A DNA stretch of 64,000 nucleotides from Branchipolynoe longqiensis (lineage: Eukaryota > Annelida > Polychaeta > Phyllodocida > Polynoidae). The notes beneath the pieces are model-generated. The model ran no database searches. It was not told the origin of the DNA and saw only the letters and a list, made by a program, of their open reading frames with translations. Below, piece after piece: positions 1-11,225 of the stretch (the first letter of the stretch is position 1; each line of letters begins with the position of its first letter). The DNA lies in assembly GCA_030323885.1 (NCBI GenBank), contig CM059189.1, positions 48,987,015-49,051,014 of the forward strand, given 5' to 3'. The position numbers and the translations under genes are program-made.

Positions 1-225
1 TGTTGTCTTGGAACTGTGCTCAATTAAATCTTGTTTGAATTTGTTGTCTGTGTTAAACTGATTTATTGGGATGCGTGTTAAAATGGACTTTGAGTTCCTC
101 AAGCTGCTCGACGGTGTAGCAGTCACACTTTCACGTGAGCCAACGCTAATCCCAGAGGCACTCGGACCTCACACCCCACTCAGCCACTCACCCCATCAAG
201 TAATCACTACTTACTACGGAGTTAC
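1..225. other. unassigned sequence at left edge
   Basis: No domain, RNA or repeat is recognised here. The 97-residue open frame starting at 71 runs straight into the SINE head that begins near 226 and shows no recognisable protein character, so it is treated as chance. Confidence 0.4.
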
Positions 226-541
226 GGGACGCGGTGGCCGAATCGGCAGAGCGCAGGCCTCCCATCCGGGAGATCGGGAGGTCGATTTTGGTCGAGTCAA
301 ACCAATGACATACAGAATTGATACTTGTCACTTCCTAGCCAGGTGCTCAGCATTATTAGGGTAGTTCAAGGACTGGTTAGCTCAGTGTCAGGATAATGTG
401 ACTGAACGAAATATTGGGTCCTGGTGCTGGCAGCCTGATTTCCCAGTGGGGCAGCACTATAAAGTCACCATGAGTGTGCACTGTCACTGGTCGGTCCCCC
501 CTCATCCTGATATGACCTCAGATGTTGCCAGGACCTAATAT
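226..541 (+). mobile_element. SINE-A, head A1, near full length
   Basis: Complete layout of the commonest repeat in the window. It has a tRNA-like head with A-box-like TGGCCGAATCGGCAGAGC, then AATTGATACTTGTCACTTCC, the central CAGGATAATGTGACTGA and the tail ATGACCTCAGATGTTGCCAG. The B box is weak (GGAGGTCGATTTTGG) and the terminal A/C-rich repeat is decayed, which suggests an old insertion. Confidence 0.85.
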
Positions 542-635
542 TCCAAAATTAAAATGGCGGAAATCCGCGAAATGGCGGAGATGTTCATCGGTGTTGTAGG
601 AAGTCGAGTAAACACGATGTGTGTAGCTTAATTTT

Positions 636-679
636 CCCCCAATAGCCGATGTTTACTTTTTGTGCTGGGAGGTCATTAC
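636..679 (-). repeat. solitary copy of the 70-bp satellite core
   Basis: On the minus strand this reads AGTAAACATCGGCTATTGGG, preceded by a GACC/CCC/AGCACA segment. It matches the core of the roughly 70-bp unit that is tandemly arrayed at 31.9-35.7 kb. Only about 45 bp of match is present, with no neighbouring copy. Confidence 0.7.
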
Positions 680-861
680 ACAAAGCACCTTCATTTTCAC
701 ATCCATATATGTATGCCCTTGCTAACAACAGGGCAGGAATCACCACAACTACCTCACTCATCCATAGAGCGTCGACGTTATTATTGTCACTTGTAGCTGT
801 TAATCAGGTGTGTGGAATAAATCAACTACCTTCGTGTGTAGTGGCTTCAATATGTCCCTCA

Positions 862-984
862 CCCGTCAATGGTAGTGTCGTGGGGAAAATGGGAAATATT
901 GTGCCTAGAGCGGGACTCGAACACACATCTCTTTGCATTCCGTGCCAGTGTGCTAACCATTACACCACCTAGGCTCCCTGCTAA
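862..984 (-). mobile_element. SINE-C with 73-nt tRNA-like head
   Basis: Read on the minus strand, 974-902 forms a tRNA-like fold: a 7-bp acceptor stem (GCCTAGG with TCTAGGC, one G-T pair), a 4-bp D stem, and a T arm ending CTCTAGGCA. The anticodon stem is poorly paired. The head is followed by CAATATTTCCCATTTT, as in the two copies near 11.3 and 11.6 kb. A repeated head with a shared tail indicates a SINE, not a working tRNA gene. Confidence 0.75.
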
Positions 985-1021
985 CACCACACCAGAGGTC
1001 AGTGCAGACTACTACAGTATT

Positions 1022-1240
1022 TATTTGCTTGTTGAGATTTGAACATCCTAGCAACATCTAAGATCATGTCAGGACGGATACTGAATTATAAGAGTGCACA
1101 GTGATGGTGACTTTACAGAGCTGTCCCACTAGGATACCAGGTTGCCAGCACCATGACCCGATTTCCCACTCAGTCACATTATCTTGATATTGAGCAAACC
1201 AGTCGTTGCCTCATCTTAGTACTGCCGAACACTATGCCTC
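1022..1240 (-). mobile_element. SINE-A, head missing
   Basis: Reverse-oriented tail and central domain (CATCCTAGCAACATCTAAGA, then CACTCAGTCACATTATCTTG). The sequence decays near the linker and no tRNA-like head follows. Confidence 0.8.
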
Positions 1241-1312
1241 GGTTTGTTGTTTGTTTGTTGTTGTTTTACGTCTTAGCAACATCTAAGGTCATATCAGGAC
1301 GGGTCCATGCTA
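1241..1312 (-). mobile_element. SINE-A tail fragment
   Basis: Reverse-oriented terminal repeat (TTTGTTTGTTGTTGTTTTAC) and conserved tail up to ATATCAGGACGGGT, then an abrupt end. It abuts a separate forward SINE piece. Confidence 0.75.
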
Positions 1313-1329
1313 GGTAGTGACGAGTATTA

Positions 1330-1490
1330 ATTGTGTAGGGATATGACTTACAAATCGATACTTGTCACTTCCTAGCCAGGCGCTCCTCATTATTAGGATA
1401 GGGCAAGGAGCAGTGGAATGAGAAAGACCAATCGTCCGTGATTGAAATTTCTCCCGTTTAAACAACTACTGAACAAAAAAAAATAGAAAA
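1330..1490 (+). mobile_element. SINE-A linker with an alternative tail
   Basis: It carries the SINE-A linker (CGATACTTGTCACTTCCTAG) but switches after GGGCAAGGAGC to a different end, GTGGAATGAGAAAGACCAAT, followed by an A-rich stretch. The same head-plus-alternative-tail arrangement occurs at 42290-42500, so the switch is a subfamily feature and not a local rearrangement. Confidence 0.65.
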
Positions 1491-1548
1491 AAGGAAATGT
1501 GTGCAAATCGCATGAATTAGCGCTCCTTGTGGCTGCCAGCGGAGAAGG

Positions 1549-3356
1549 CCCTCTACATGAGAGGCACGCCTCTACACGAGAGGCACGCCTCTACAGGAGA
1601 GGCACACCTCTACAGGAGAGGCACCTCTACAGGAGAGGCACACCTCTACAGGAGAGGCACACCTCTACAGGAGAGGCACACCTCTACAGGAGAGGCACAC
1701 CTCTACATGAGAGGCACGCCTCTACAGGAGAGGCACGCCTCTACAGGAGAGGCACGCCTCTACAGGAGAGGCACGCCTCTACAGGAGAGGCACGCATCTA
1801 CAGGAGAGGCACGCCTCTACAGGAGAGGCACGCCTCTACATGAGATGCACGCCTCTACATGAGAGGCACGCCTCTACAGGAGAGGCACGCCTATACAGGA
1901 GAGGCACGCCTCTACAGGAGAGGCACGCCTCTACATGAGAGGCACGCCTCTACATCAGAGGCACGCCTCTTCAGGAGAGGCACGCATCTACAGGAGAGGC
2001 ACGCCTCTACAGGAGAGGCACGCCTCTACAGGAGAGGCACGCCTCTACAGGAGAGGCACGCCTATACAGGAGAGGCACGCCTATACAGGAGAGGCACGCC
2101 TATACAGGAGAGGCACGCCTCTACAGGAGAGGCACGCCTCTACATGAGAGGCACACCTATACAGGAGAGGCATGCCTCTACATGAGAGGCACGCCTCTAC
2201 ATGAGAGGCACGCCTCTACATGAGAGGTACGTCTCTACACGAGAGGCATGCCTCTACACGAGAGGCACGCTTCTGCATGAGAGGCATGTGTCTACATGAG
2301 AGGCACGCCTCTACATGAGAGGCATGCGTCTGCATGAGAGGCCCACCTCTACATGAGAGGCAGTTATCTGCATGAGAGGCATGCCTCTGCACGAGAGGCA
2401 TGCGTCTGCATGAGAGGCACGCATCTGCAGAGAGGCATACCTCTACATGAGAGGCATGCATCTACATGAGAGGAAAGCCTCTGCATGCGAGGCACGCGTC
2501 TGCCCGCAAGGCACGTGTCTGCATGAGAGGCATGCATCTGCATGAGAGGCACACGTCTGCATGAGAGGCATGTGTCTGCATGAGAGGCACACATCTGCAT
2601 GAGAGGCACGCGTCTGCATGAGAGGCACGCATCTGCATGAGAGGCACGCATCTGCATGAGAGGCACGCATCTGCATGAGAGGCACACATCTGCATGGGAG
2701 GCATGTGTCTGCACGAGAGGCACGCATCTGCAAGAGAGGCACGCGTCTGCATGAGAGGCAGACGTCTGCATGAGAGGCACACGTCTGCACGAGAGGCGCG
2801 CTTCTGCACTAGAGGCACACGTCTGCACGAGAGGCACGCATCTGCACAAGAGGCACTCGTTCTGCACGAGACGCACACCTCTACACGAGAGGCACACATC
2901 TGCACGAGAGGCATGCCTCTGCAAGAGAGGCATGTGTCTGCACGAGAGGCACACGTCTGCATGAAAGGCATGCATCTGCACGAGAGGCACACATCTGTAT
3001 GAGAGGTACACCTCTGCACGAGAGGTACACCTCTGCACGAGAGGCACACCTCTGCCTCTACACGAGAGGTACGCCTCTGCATGAGAGGTACACCTCTACA
3101 CGAGAGGTATGTCTCTGCACGAGAGGTATGCCTCTACACGAGAGGTACGCCTCTACACGAGAGGCACGCCTCTGCACGAGAGGTACGCCTCTGCACGAGA
3201 GGCACACCTCTGCCTCTACACGAGAGGCACGCCTCTACACGAGAGGCACGCCTCTACACGAGAGGTACGCCTCTGCATGAGAGGTACACCTCTGCCTCTA
3301 CACGAAAGGTACGTACGTCTCTACACGAGAGGTACGCCTCTACACGAGAGGCACGC
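1549..3356. repeat. 19-bp minisatellite, about 95 copies
   Basis: The unit is close to GAGAGGCACGCCTCTACAG. Its core GAGGC-AC-GCCTC is an inverted repeat, so both strands look similar. The left part is uniform (CTCTACAG or CTCTACATG) and the right part is more diverged (GTCTGCATG, GCACACGTC), consistent with recent homogenisation on one side. Because 19 is not a multiple of 3, all frames cycle through the same 19-residue pattern, which explains long open frames on both strands. No coding role is inferred. Confidence 0.95.
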
Positions 3357-3419
3357 CGTAAATGGCGGCTTAATGATCAGTGGCCTCCGACCCGCGAGGC
3401 GATTTGGCACTCAAGTGTC

Positions 3420-3500
3420 TCCCGGGGTAATCAGGGGGCGTGGGCGGGCGGGGTGTGGGCGGGGTGTGGGCGGGGTGTGGGCGGGGTGTGGGCGGGAAGG
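3420..3500. repeat. G-rich minisatellite GGGCGGGGTGT
   Basis: Short tandem runs of GTGGGCGGGG. Repeated G3-4 tracts on the plus strand could form G-quadruplexes. The array sits between the 19-bp array and C/CA-rich tracts. Confidence 0.8.
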
Positions 3501-3585
3501 GGCGAGCACCGAGATGACGGGGCCTACTGCCAGGGACCCCCGGGACCTGGTATCACTTCTCTGCACCCTGCTTTCCCGCTTCCCA

Positions 3586-3661
3586 TAGCCCCCCCCCCCC
3601 CCTCCCACCGACCCACCGACCCACCGACCCACCTCACACACACACATACACACACACACAC
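3586..3661. repeat. poly-C, CCGACCCA and CA microsatellite
   Basis: A C12-like run, a short CCGACCCA repeat and a CA run follow each other directly. The next sequence is a SINE-A2 piece. Confidence 0.85.
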
Positions 3662-3663
3662 CC

Positions 3664-3826
3664 ATTGAGCGTCCTTCTCCCGTTTTTGTAGATCGTGGGA
3701 TTCGAACCCACGGGTTCAAACCCTGGTCGAGTCAAACCAATGACTTACAAATTTATACTTGTCGCTTCATAGCCATGCGCTCCGTATTATTAGGATAATG
3801 CAAGGACTGCTTGGCTCGGTGTCTTT
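3664..3826 (+). mobile_element. SINE-A, head A2, 3' truncated
   Basis: The head retains GAGCGTCC, TAGATCGTGGGATTCGAACC and the GGTCGAGTCAAACCAATGAC linker. It breaks off at GGCTCGGTGTC before the central domain. Confidence 0.75.
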
Positions 3827-4149
3827 TTTTTTTCTTTCTTGAAGATTTATACTGCCTATCATGGATAAGTCTGAATAGACTTGTTTTCACCATTAGACAG
3901 TTTGTCGAGAGAAAGCCCGAGCCTACACTTTTACCGACCCAAGAGATTTTTGACCTCCCACACCACATAGACATGGTATGAGAGCAACTGACCTTTGATG
4001 ACGCTGTAAGTTATACACAGTGGTGGAAATCCAACAATTGGCAGAGCTGGGGGCATGGGGAATCAAATCACCGATCTTCAGATTAGGGAGTCCGACCTAG
4101 AAAAAGTCAGACACTCTAACCACTCCTATCCTATCTATCTATCGACCTA

Positions 4150-4291
4150 TCTATCCTATTAATGCAGAGCGCCCGGCTAGGAAGCGACAAGTATAAATTT
4201 TAAAGTCATTGGTTTGACTCGACTGGTAAACGAACTCCTGCCCTTCGGCACGTGAAGACACCCCTCTACCGATTAGGCCACCGCGCCTGGT
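4150..4291 (-). mobile_element. SINE-A head and linker fragment (A1)
   Basis: In reverse orientation it reads linker (GGAAGCGACAAGTATAAATT), GTTTGACTCGAC and a head ending CCGATTAGGCCACCGCGCC. The central domain and tail are absent. Confidence 0.8.
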
Positions 4292-4338
4292 GAACTTAGG
4301 TTTCACCAGGACGTGAAGCTAAACTCCAACAGCCACCC

Positions 4339-4341
4339 ACC

Positions 4342-4424
<83 letters not shown>
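4339..4424. repeat. CA dinucleotide microsatellite
   Basis: Nearly pure CA for about 80 bp. Confidence 0.95.
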
Positions 4425-4428
<4 letters not shown>

Positions 4429-4577
4429 TGTGACGTGGAAGTCAGGTGGGGCGGTGAGGTGCTAGAGGAGGGAGGGGCTTTTCTCGGTTACATGGACGCC
4501 CAGTGCCAGCGGGCTCAGTCTAGGGGTCATGCTAGGTGAACATCGAGGTCAAGCGCAAGGTCATATGTATCCCCCTT

Positions 4578-5231
4578 ATTGTGACCTGTTCGTTTCCTAC
4601 CTCTGCTTGCCTTTCTTTATGCTGCTATATTGCCTTTGTTGTGACCTGTTCCTTCACTTCCTCTGCTTGCCTTTCTTTATGCTGCTTTATTGCCTTTGTT
4701 GCGACCTGTTCCTTCCCTTCCGCTGCTTCCTTTCTTCATGCTGCTTTATTGCCTTTGTTGCGACCTGTTCCTTCCCTTCCGCTGCTTCCTTTCTTCATGC
4801 TGCTTTATTGCCTTTGTTGCGACCTGTTCCTTCCCTTCCTCTGCTTGCCTTTCTTTATGCTGCTTTATTGCCTTTGTTTCGACCTGTTCCTCCCCTTCCC
4901 TTCTTCTGCTTGCCTTTCTTTATGCTGCTTTATTGCCTTTGTTGCGACCTGTTCCTTCCTTTCCTCTGCTTCCTTTCTTTATGGTGCTTTATTGCCTATG
5001 TTGCGACCTGTTCCTTCCCTTCCTCTGCTTGCCTTTCTTTATGCTGCTTTATTGCCTTTGTTGTGACCTGTTCCTTCCCTTCCTCTGCTTGCCTTTCTTT
5101 ATGCTGCTTTATTGCCTTTGTTGTGACCTGTTCCTTCCCTTCCTCTGCTTGCCTTTCTTTATGGTGCTTTATTGCCTTTGTTGCGACCTGTTCCTTCCCT
5201 TCCTCTGCTTGCCTTTCTTTATGCTGCATTC
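4578..5231. repeat. 60-bp minisatellite, about 11 copies
   Basis: The unit contains GACCTGTTCCTTCCCTTCCT and CTTTATGCTGCTTTATTGCC. Right-hand copies are exactly 60 bp (20 codons); left copies include 58-bp variants. The plus strand is strongly pyrimidine-rich. The frame-preserving length gives a 241-residue open frame of hydrophobic and Cys-rich repeats, judged an artefact because copy length, not codon choice, keeps it open. Confidence 0.95.
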
Positions 5232-5261
5232 TGTCTCATCCGTTCCCCTCCTAATAGTCCT

Positions 5262-5538
5262 AGAATCCCAGCTAAGTCAAACGAATGATTAATCAAATTG
5301 AGACTTGTCACTTCCTAGCATGGCGCTTGGCATTAATAGGATAGTACAACGAATGGTTAGCACAGTGTCAGGATAATGTGACTGTGGGATATCAGGTCAT
5401 GGTGCAAACGGCCTGGTATCCCAATGGGGCAGCACTATAATTGATAGTCACCATGAGTGCGCACTGTCACAAATCGGTGCCATTCCTGATATGACCTTAG
5501 ACGTTGCTAGGATGTAAAACAACAACAAACAAACAAAG
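5262..5538 (+). mobile_element. SINE-A, 5' truncated with intact tail
   Basis: It starts inside the head (CCCAGCTAAGTCAAACGAAT) and runs through the central domain to GGATGTAAAACAACAACAAA and a CAAA repeat. The 5' truncation with a retained 3' end is typical of target-primed insertion. Confidence 0.85.
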
Positions 5539-5689
5539 CGTAATAGTGCTAGTATCTCTTTTTGTTCTCGCTTCTTCCACCATTTGTTACTGATCAGGTG
5601 TGCCTTTACGAATAGAAGCAGACCATGAACTCCAGTTCTTGGCCATGGTTTCTCAGACTGCCTATACTCCTATAATCTATAAAAACCCA

Positions 5690-8600
5690 TCCTTGTTCAG
5701 AGCCCATGTACATGTAGCAGACTGCCTATACTCCTATAACCTATACAACCCACCCTTGTTCAGAGATAAGCTATACAACCCACCCTTGTTCAGAGCCCAT
5801 GTACATGTAGCAAACTCCCTATACTCCTATAACAACCCACCCTTGTTCAGAGCCCATGTACATGTAGCAAACTCCCTAAACTCCTAGACCAACCCATCCT
5901 TGTTCAGAGCCCATGTACATGTAGCAAACTCCCTATACTCCTATAACAACCGGCCCTTGTTCAGAGCCCATGTACATGTAGCAAACTCCCTAAACTCCTA
6001 GAACAATCCACCCTTGTTCAGAGCCCATGTACATGTAGCAAACTCCCTATACTCCTATAGCAACCGGCCCTTGTTCAGAGCCCATGTACATGTAGCAAAC
6101 TCCCTGTACTCCTATAACAACCCACCCTTGTTCAGAGCCCATGTCCATGTAGCAAACTCCCTAAACTCCTAGACCAGCCCACCCTTGTTCAGAGCCCATG
6201 TACATGTAGCAAACTCCCTATACTCCTATAACAACCAGCCCTTGTTCAGAGCCCATGTACATGTAGCAAACTCCCTATACTCCTATAACAACCCACCCTT
6301 GTTCAGAGCCCATGTCCATGTAGGAAACTCCCTATACTTCTATAACAACCCACCCTTGTTCAGAGCCCATGTACATGTAGCAAACTCCCTATACTCCTAT
6401 AACAACCGGCCCTTGTTCAGAGCCCATGTACATGTAGCAAACTCCCTATACTTCTATAACAACCCACCCTTGTTCAGAGCCCATGTACATGTAGCAAACT
6501 CCCTATACTCCTATAACAACCCACCCTTGTTCAGAGCCCATGTACATGTAGAAAACTCCCTATACTTCTATAACAGCCCACCCTTGTTCAGAGTCCATGT
6601 ACATGTAGTAAACTCCCTATACTTCTATAACAACCCACCCTTGTTCAGAGCGCATGTACATGTAGTAAACTCCCTATAAACCTATAACACCCGGCCCTTG
6701 TTTAGAGCGCATGTACATGTAGCAAACTCCCAATACTCCTAATACAACCGGCCCTTGTTCAGAGCCCATGTAGATGTAGTAAACTCCCTATACTTCTATA
6801 ACAACCCACCCTTGTTCAGAGCGCATGTACGTGTAGTAAACTCCCTATACTCCTATAACAACCGGCCCTTGTTCAGAGCGCATGTACATGTAGCAAACTC
6901 CCTATACTCCTATAACAACCGGCCCTTGTTCAGAGCTCATGTACATGTAGAAAACTCCCTATACTTCTATAACAACCCACCCTTGTTCAGAGCCCATGTA
7001 CATGTAGTAAACTCCCTAAACTCCTAGACCAACCCACCCTTGTTCAGAGCCCATGTACATGTAGTAAACTCCCTATACTCCTATAGCAACCGGCCCTTGT
7101 TCAGAGCCCATGTACATGTAGTAAACTCCCTATCCTCCTATAACAACCCACCCTTGTTCAGAGCCCATGTACATGTAGAAAAATCCCTATACTTCTATAA
7201 CAACCCACCCTTGTTCAGAGCCCATGTACATGTAGCAAACTCCCTATACTCCTATAACAACCGGCCCTTGTTCAGAGCCCATGTACATGTAGCAAACTCC
7301 CTATACTTCTATAACAACCCACCCTTGTTCAGAGCCCATGTACATGTAGCAAACTCCCTATACTCCTATAACAACCCACCCTTGTTCAGAGCCCATGTAC
7401 ATGTAGAAAACTCCCTATACTTCTATAACAACCCACCCTTGTTCAGAGTCCATGTACATGTAGTAAACTCCCTATACTTCTATAACAACCCACCCTTGTT
7501 CAGAGCGCATGTACATGTAGTAAACTCCCTATAATCCTATAACACCCGGCCCTTGTTTAGAGCGCATGTACATGTAGCAAACTCCCAATACTCCTAATAC
7601 AACCGGCCCTTGTTCAGAGCCCATGTAGATGTAGTAAACTCCCTATTCTTCTATAACAACCCACCCTTGTTCAGAGCGCATGTACGTGTAGTAAACTCCC
7701 TATACTCCTATAACAACCGGCCCTTGTTCAGAGCGCATGTACATGTAGCAAACTCCCTATACTCCTATAACAACCGGCACTTGTTCAGAGCTCATGTACA
7801 TGTAGAAAACTCCCTATACTTCTATAACAACCCACCCTTGTTCAGAGCCCATGTACATGTAGTAAACTCCCTAAACTCCTAGACCAACCCACCCTTGTTC
7901 AGAGCCCATGTACATGTAGTAAACTCCCTATACTCCTATAGCAACCGGCCCTTGTTCAGAGCCCATGTACATGTAGTAAACTCCCTATCCTCCTATAACA
8001 ACCCACCCTTGTTCAGAGCCCATGTACATGTAGAAAACTCCCTATACTTCTATAACAACCCACCCTTGTTCAGAGCCCATGTACATGTAGCAAACTCCCT
8101 ATACTCCTATAACAACCGGCCCTTGTTCAGAGCGCATGTACATGTAGTAAACTCCCTAAACTCCTAGACCAACCCACCCTTGTTCAGAGCCCATGTACAT
8201 GTAGTAAACTCCCTATACTTCTATAACAACCCACCTTTGTTCAGAGCCCATGTACATGTAGCAAACTCCCTATTCTCCTATAACAACCGGCCCTTGTTCA
8301 GAGCGCATCTACATGTAGTAAGCTGCCTAAACTCCTAGACCAACCCACCCTTGTTCAGAGCCCATGTACATGTAGTAAACTCCCTATACTTCTATAACAA
8401 CCCACCCTTGTTCAGAGCCCATGTACATGTAGCAAACTCCCTATACTCCTATAACAACCAACCCTTGTTCAGAGCGCATGTACATGTAGTGAACTCCCTA
8501 AACTCCTAGACCAACCCACCCTTGTTCAGAGCCAATGTACATGTAGTAAACTCCCTATACTTCTATAACAACCCACCCTTGTTCAGAGCCCATGTACATG

Positions 8601-9718
8601 TAGCAAACTCCCTATACTCCTATAACAACCGGCCCTTGTTCAGAGCGCATGTACATGTAGTAAACTCCCTAAACTCCTAGACCAACCCACCTTTGTTCAG
8701 AGCCCATGTCCATGTAGAAAACTCCCTATACTTCTATAACAACCCACCCTTGTTCAGAGCCCATGTACATGTCGCAAACTCCCTATACTCCTATAACAAC
8801 CGGCCCTTGTTCAGAGCGCATGTACATGTAGTAAACTCCCTAAACTCCTAGACCAACCCACCCTTGTTCAGAGCCCATGTACATGTAGTAAACTCCCTAT
8901 ACTCCTATAACAACCCACCCTTGTTCAGAGCCCATGTACATGTAGCAAACTCCCTATACTTCTATAACAACCCACCCTTGTTCAGAGCCCATGTACATGT
9001 AGCAAACTCCCTATACTTCTATAACAACCCACCCTTGTTCAGAGCCCATGTACATGTAGTAAACTCCCTATACTCCTATAACAACCCACCCTTGTTCAGA
9101 GCCCATGTACATGTAGCAAACGCCCTATACTTCTATAACAACCCACCCTTGTTCAGAGCCCATGTACATGTAGCAAACTCCCTATTCTTCTATAACAACC
9201 CACCCTTGTTCAGAGCCCATGTACATGTAGCAAACTCCCTATACTCCTATAACAACCGGCCCTTCTTCAGAGCCCATGTACATGTAGCAAACTCCCTATA
9301 CTCCTATAACAACCCACCCTTGTTCAGAGCCCATGTACATGTAGCAAACTCCCTATACTCCTATAACAACCCACCCTTGTTCAGAGCCCATGTACATGTA
9401 GAAAACTCCCTATACTTCTATAACAACCCACCCTTGTTCAGAGCCCATGTACATGTAGTAAACTCCCTATACTTCTATAACAACCCACCCTTGTTCAGAG
9501 TGCATGTACATGTAGTAAACTCCCTATAATCCTATAACAACCGGCCCTTGTTCAGAGTGCATGTACATGTAGCAAACTCCCTATACTCCAATAACAACCG
9601 GTCCTTGTTCAGAGCCCATGTACATGTAGCAAACTCCCTATACTCCTATAACAACCGGCCTTTGTTCAGAGCCCATGTACATGTAGCAAACTCCCTATAC
9701 TCCTATAACTTTGCTCTG
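5690..9718. repeat. 57-bp satellite with higher-order structure, about 70 copies
   Basis: The unit contains CCCTTGTTCAGAGCCCATGT, the palindrome CATGTACATG, and CTCCTATAACAACC. At 57 bp (19 codons) it gives several open frames, but one monomer type carries CTCCTAGACC, which puts a stop in the repeated frame, so this is not one repeat protein. Variant monomers recur at fixed spacing: 6185-7039 and 7040-7894 are successive 855-bp (15-monomer) blocks that share rare variants such as TTGTTTAGAGCG and CTCCTAATACAACC. A 171-bp trimer repeats with CTCCTAGACC at 8161, 8332, 8503, 8674 and 8845. The array ends cleanly in TTTGCTCTGAACACGG. Confidence 0.95.
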
Positions 9719-9934
9719 AACACGGGTGCGGTGTGGCTCCCTGCAGACACTGAGAAGGCAGCTGGAGGTGTGCGCAGATTGCTCCAGCGTACCCTGGTGC
9801 TGCAGTAAACACAGAACCAGGAACAGGTGGGAACACTGCACAGTTCCAGCTGAGCCTCGTACTCCCCCGGGATGCTGACATTTGCAGTATCAGTGAGCGG
9901 AACAAGCGGCGTCCGCATAGGTGTCAGATTGGTT
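9719..9934. other. unassigned sequence right of the 57-bp array
   Basis: About 215 bp of non-repetitive sequence. The minus strand has short open frames without recognised motifs. It is possibly the original flank of the satellite. Confidence 0.3.
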
Positions 9935-10262
9935 GGTGTTTGGAGTTTTACGTCCTAGCAACATCTAAGGTGATATCAGGACGAGTACTGACTTGTGATA
10001 GTGCGCACTCACTCATGGTGACTTTATAGTGCTGCCCCACTGGGAAATCAGGCCACTGGCACCATGGCCTGATATCCCACTCAGTCACATTATCCTGACA
10101 CTGAGCTAGCTAGTCCTTGCCCTATCCTATTAATGCTGAGCGCCTGGCTAGGAAGAGACATGTATCAATTTGATGTCCTTGGTTTGACTCGACTGGGAAC
10201 TGAACTCACGAACTCCCGCCCACGAGGCCCGCGGTCTACCGATTTGGCCACGACGCCCGGTC
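9935..10262 (-). mobile_element. SINE-A, near full length
   Basis: In reverse orientation it runs from GTTTTACGTCCTAGCAACAT (tail) through the central domain to a complete head ending GATTTGGCCACGACGCCCGG. Confidence 0.9.
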
Positions 10263-10412
10263 GTATGCGTCAGAAGATGCTCATAGAGTACTGTCACTTC
10301 CTGCACAGGGACACTTATCGCACACATCAAACGGTGCCCAGTCATATGTGTCAGAAGACGCCCATACAGTATCGTCACTTCCTGCACAGGGACACTTATC
10401 GCACACATCAAA
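10263..10412. repeat. two-copy direct repeat of about 70 bp
   Basis: GTCAGAAGATGCTCATAGAG and its diverged twin GTCAGAAGACGCCCATACAG each continue into TCACTTCCTGCACAGGGACA. The next SINE is inserted at the end of the second copy. Confidence 0.85.
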
Positions 10413-10426
10413 CATGTTATCGTCAA

Positions 10427-10710
10427 ACCAGAGGCGGAAAGTCGGGAGTTCGAATCCCAGTCGAGTAAAACGAATGACATAGAATTGATACTTGTTGCTA
10501 CCTAGCCTGGCGCTCAGGTTTCATAGGATAGGACAAGGACTGGTTAGTACAGTATCAGGATAAGGTGACTGTGTGGGATATCGGGACATGGGTACCATTG
10601 GCCTGGTCTCCCAATGGGACAGCATTATGAAATTGCACTGTCATAAGTCGGTACCCGTCTTGATATGACCTAAGATGTTGCTAGGATGTAAAACAACCGC
10701 AAAAGACAAA
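10427..10710 (+). mobile_element. SINE-A with a 14-bp target-site duplication
   Basis: A 5'-truncated SINE that begins inside the head (ACCAGAGGCGGAAAGTCGGG) and ends at AAAACAACCGCAAAAGACAA. The 14-bp sequence CATGTTATCGTCAA is present on both sides (10413-10426 and 10711-10724). This shows a truncated copy integrating as a unit, as expected for LINE-driven target-primed reverse transcription. Confidence 0.9.
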
Positions 10711-11102
10711 CATGTTATCGTCAATATATCTGAGCGAGGGGTTCAGGCGGGTGCTGTGGTGAGGTGTGCACGTGCCAGCCACCCCTGCTTGGTGTGCATG
10801 CGGAGGGGGGTTTCTCATACGGGTGAAACATCTCAAGAAGATGAGAACTGGTTCATGGGACCAGTGTGATGGACACTGTCCTACTCTGCTTCTGCAATAA
10901 TTAGTAACGCTGAAGGTGCTTATAAAAAGTCAGGGTGTTCGTTGGTTTATTGCATCAAGTTCAGAATAGAAGTGACCTAGCACCGCCCGGCCAGATAACA
11001 CGGAGCATCCCTCGGGAGAGGCCAGCAAGCCGTCGAACAGTACACCCAGAGACTGTTCCTACTAGCGTGCTGCCACCTGGTGTTATTTCTTTAAAACCTT
11101 AC

Positions 11103-11225
11103 CAGATGAGATGGCCGACTGAGTTGAGCGTCCATCTCCCGTGTTGGTAGAACCCTGGTCGAATCAAACCAATGACGTAAAAATTGATACTTATCGCTTC
11201 CTAGCCTAGCTCTCGGCTTTTAATA
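11103..11225 (+). mobile_element. SINE-A2 head and linker fragment
   Basis: GATGAGATGGCCGACTGAGT through AAAAATTGATACTTATCGCT, ending near TCTCGGCTTTTAATA. The head has lost about 20 bp before the B box (GGTAGAACCCTGGTCG). Confidence 0.8.

Noticed and set aside
4529..5254. 241-residue hydrophobic open frame as a membrane protein
   Set aside because: All three plus-strand frames of the 60-bp pyrimidine-rich array give similar Leu/Cys/Phe repeats. There is no unique sequence or gene structure around it.
8161..8845. Relation of the 171-bp period to primate alpha satellite
   Set aside because: It is a trimer of 57-bp units with unrelated sequence; the equal length is coincidence.
8864..9529. 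Open frames of a 19-residue repeat (FRAHVHV and SLYSYNNPP) suggesting a repeat protein
   Set aside because: The unit is 57 bp so the frame persists automatically. One common monomer carries a stop (CTCCTAGACC), no start or signal context is shared, and the repeat copies vary without codon bias.
5690..9718. CRISPR array (regular repeats)
   Set aside because: Repeats are directly contiguous with no unique spacers, no cas genes are present, and the surroundings are animal transposons.
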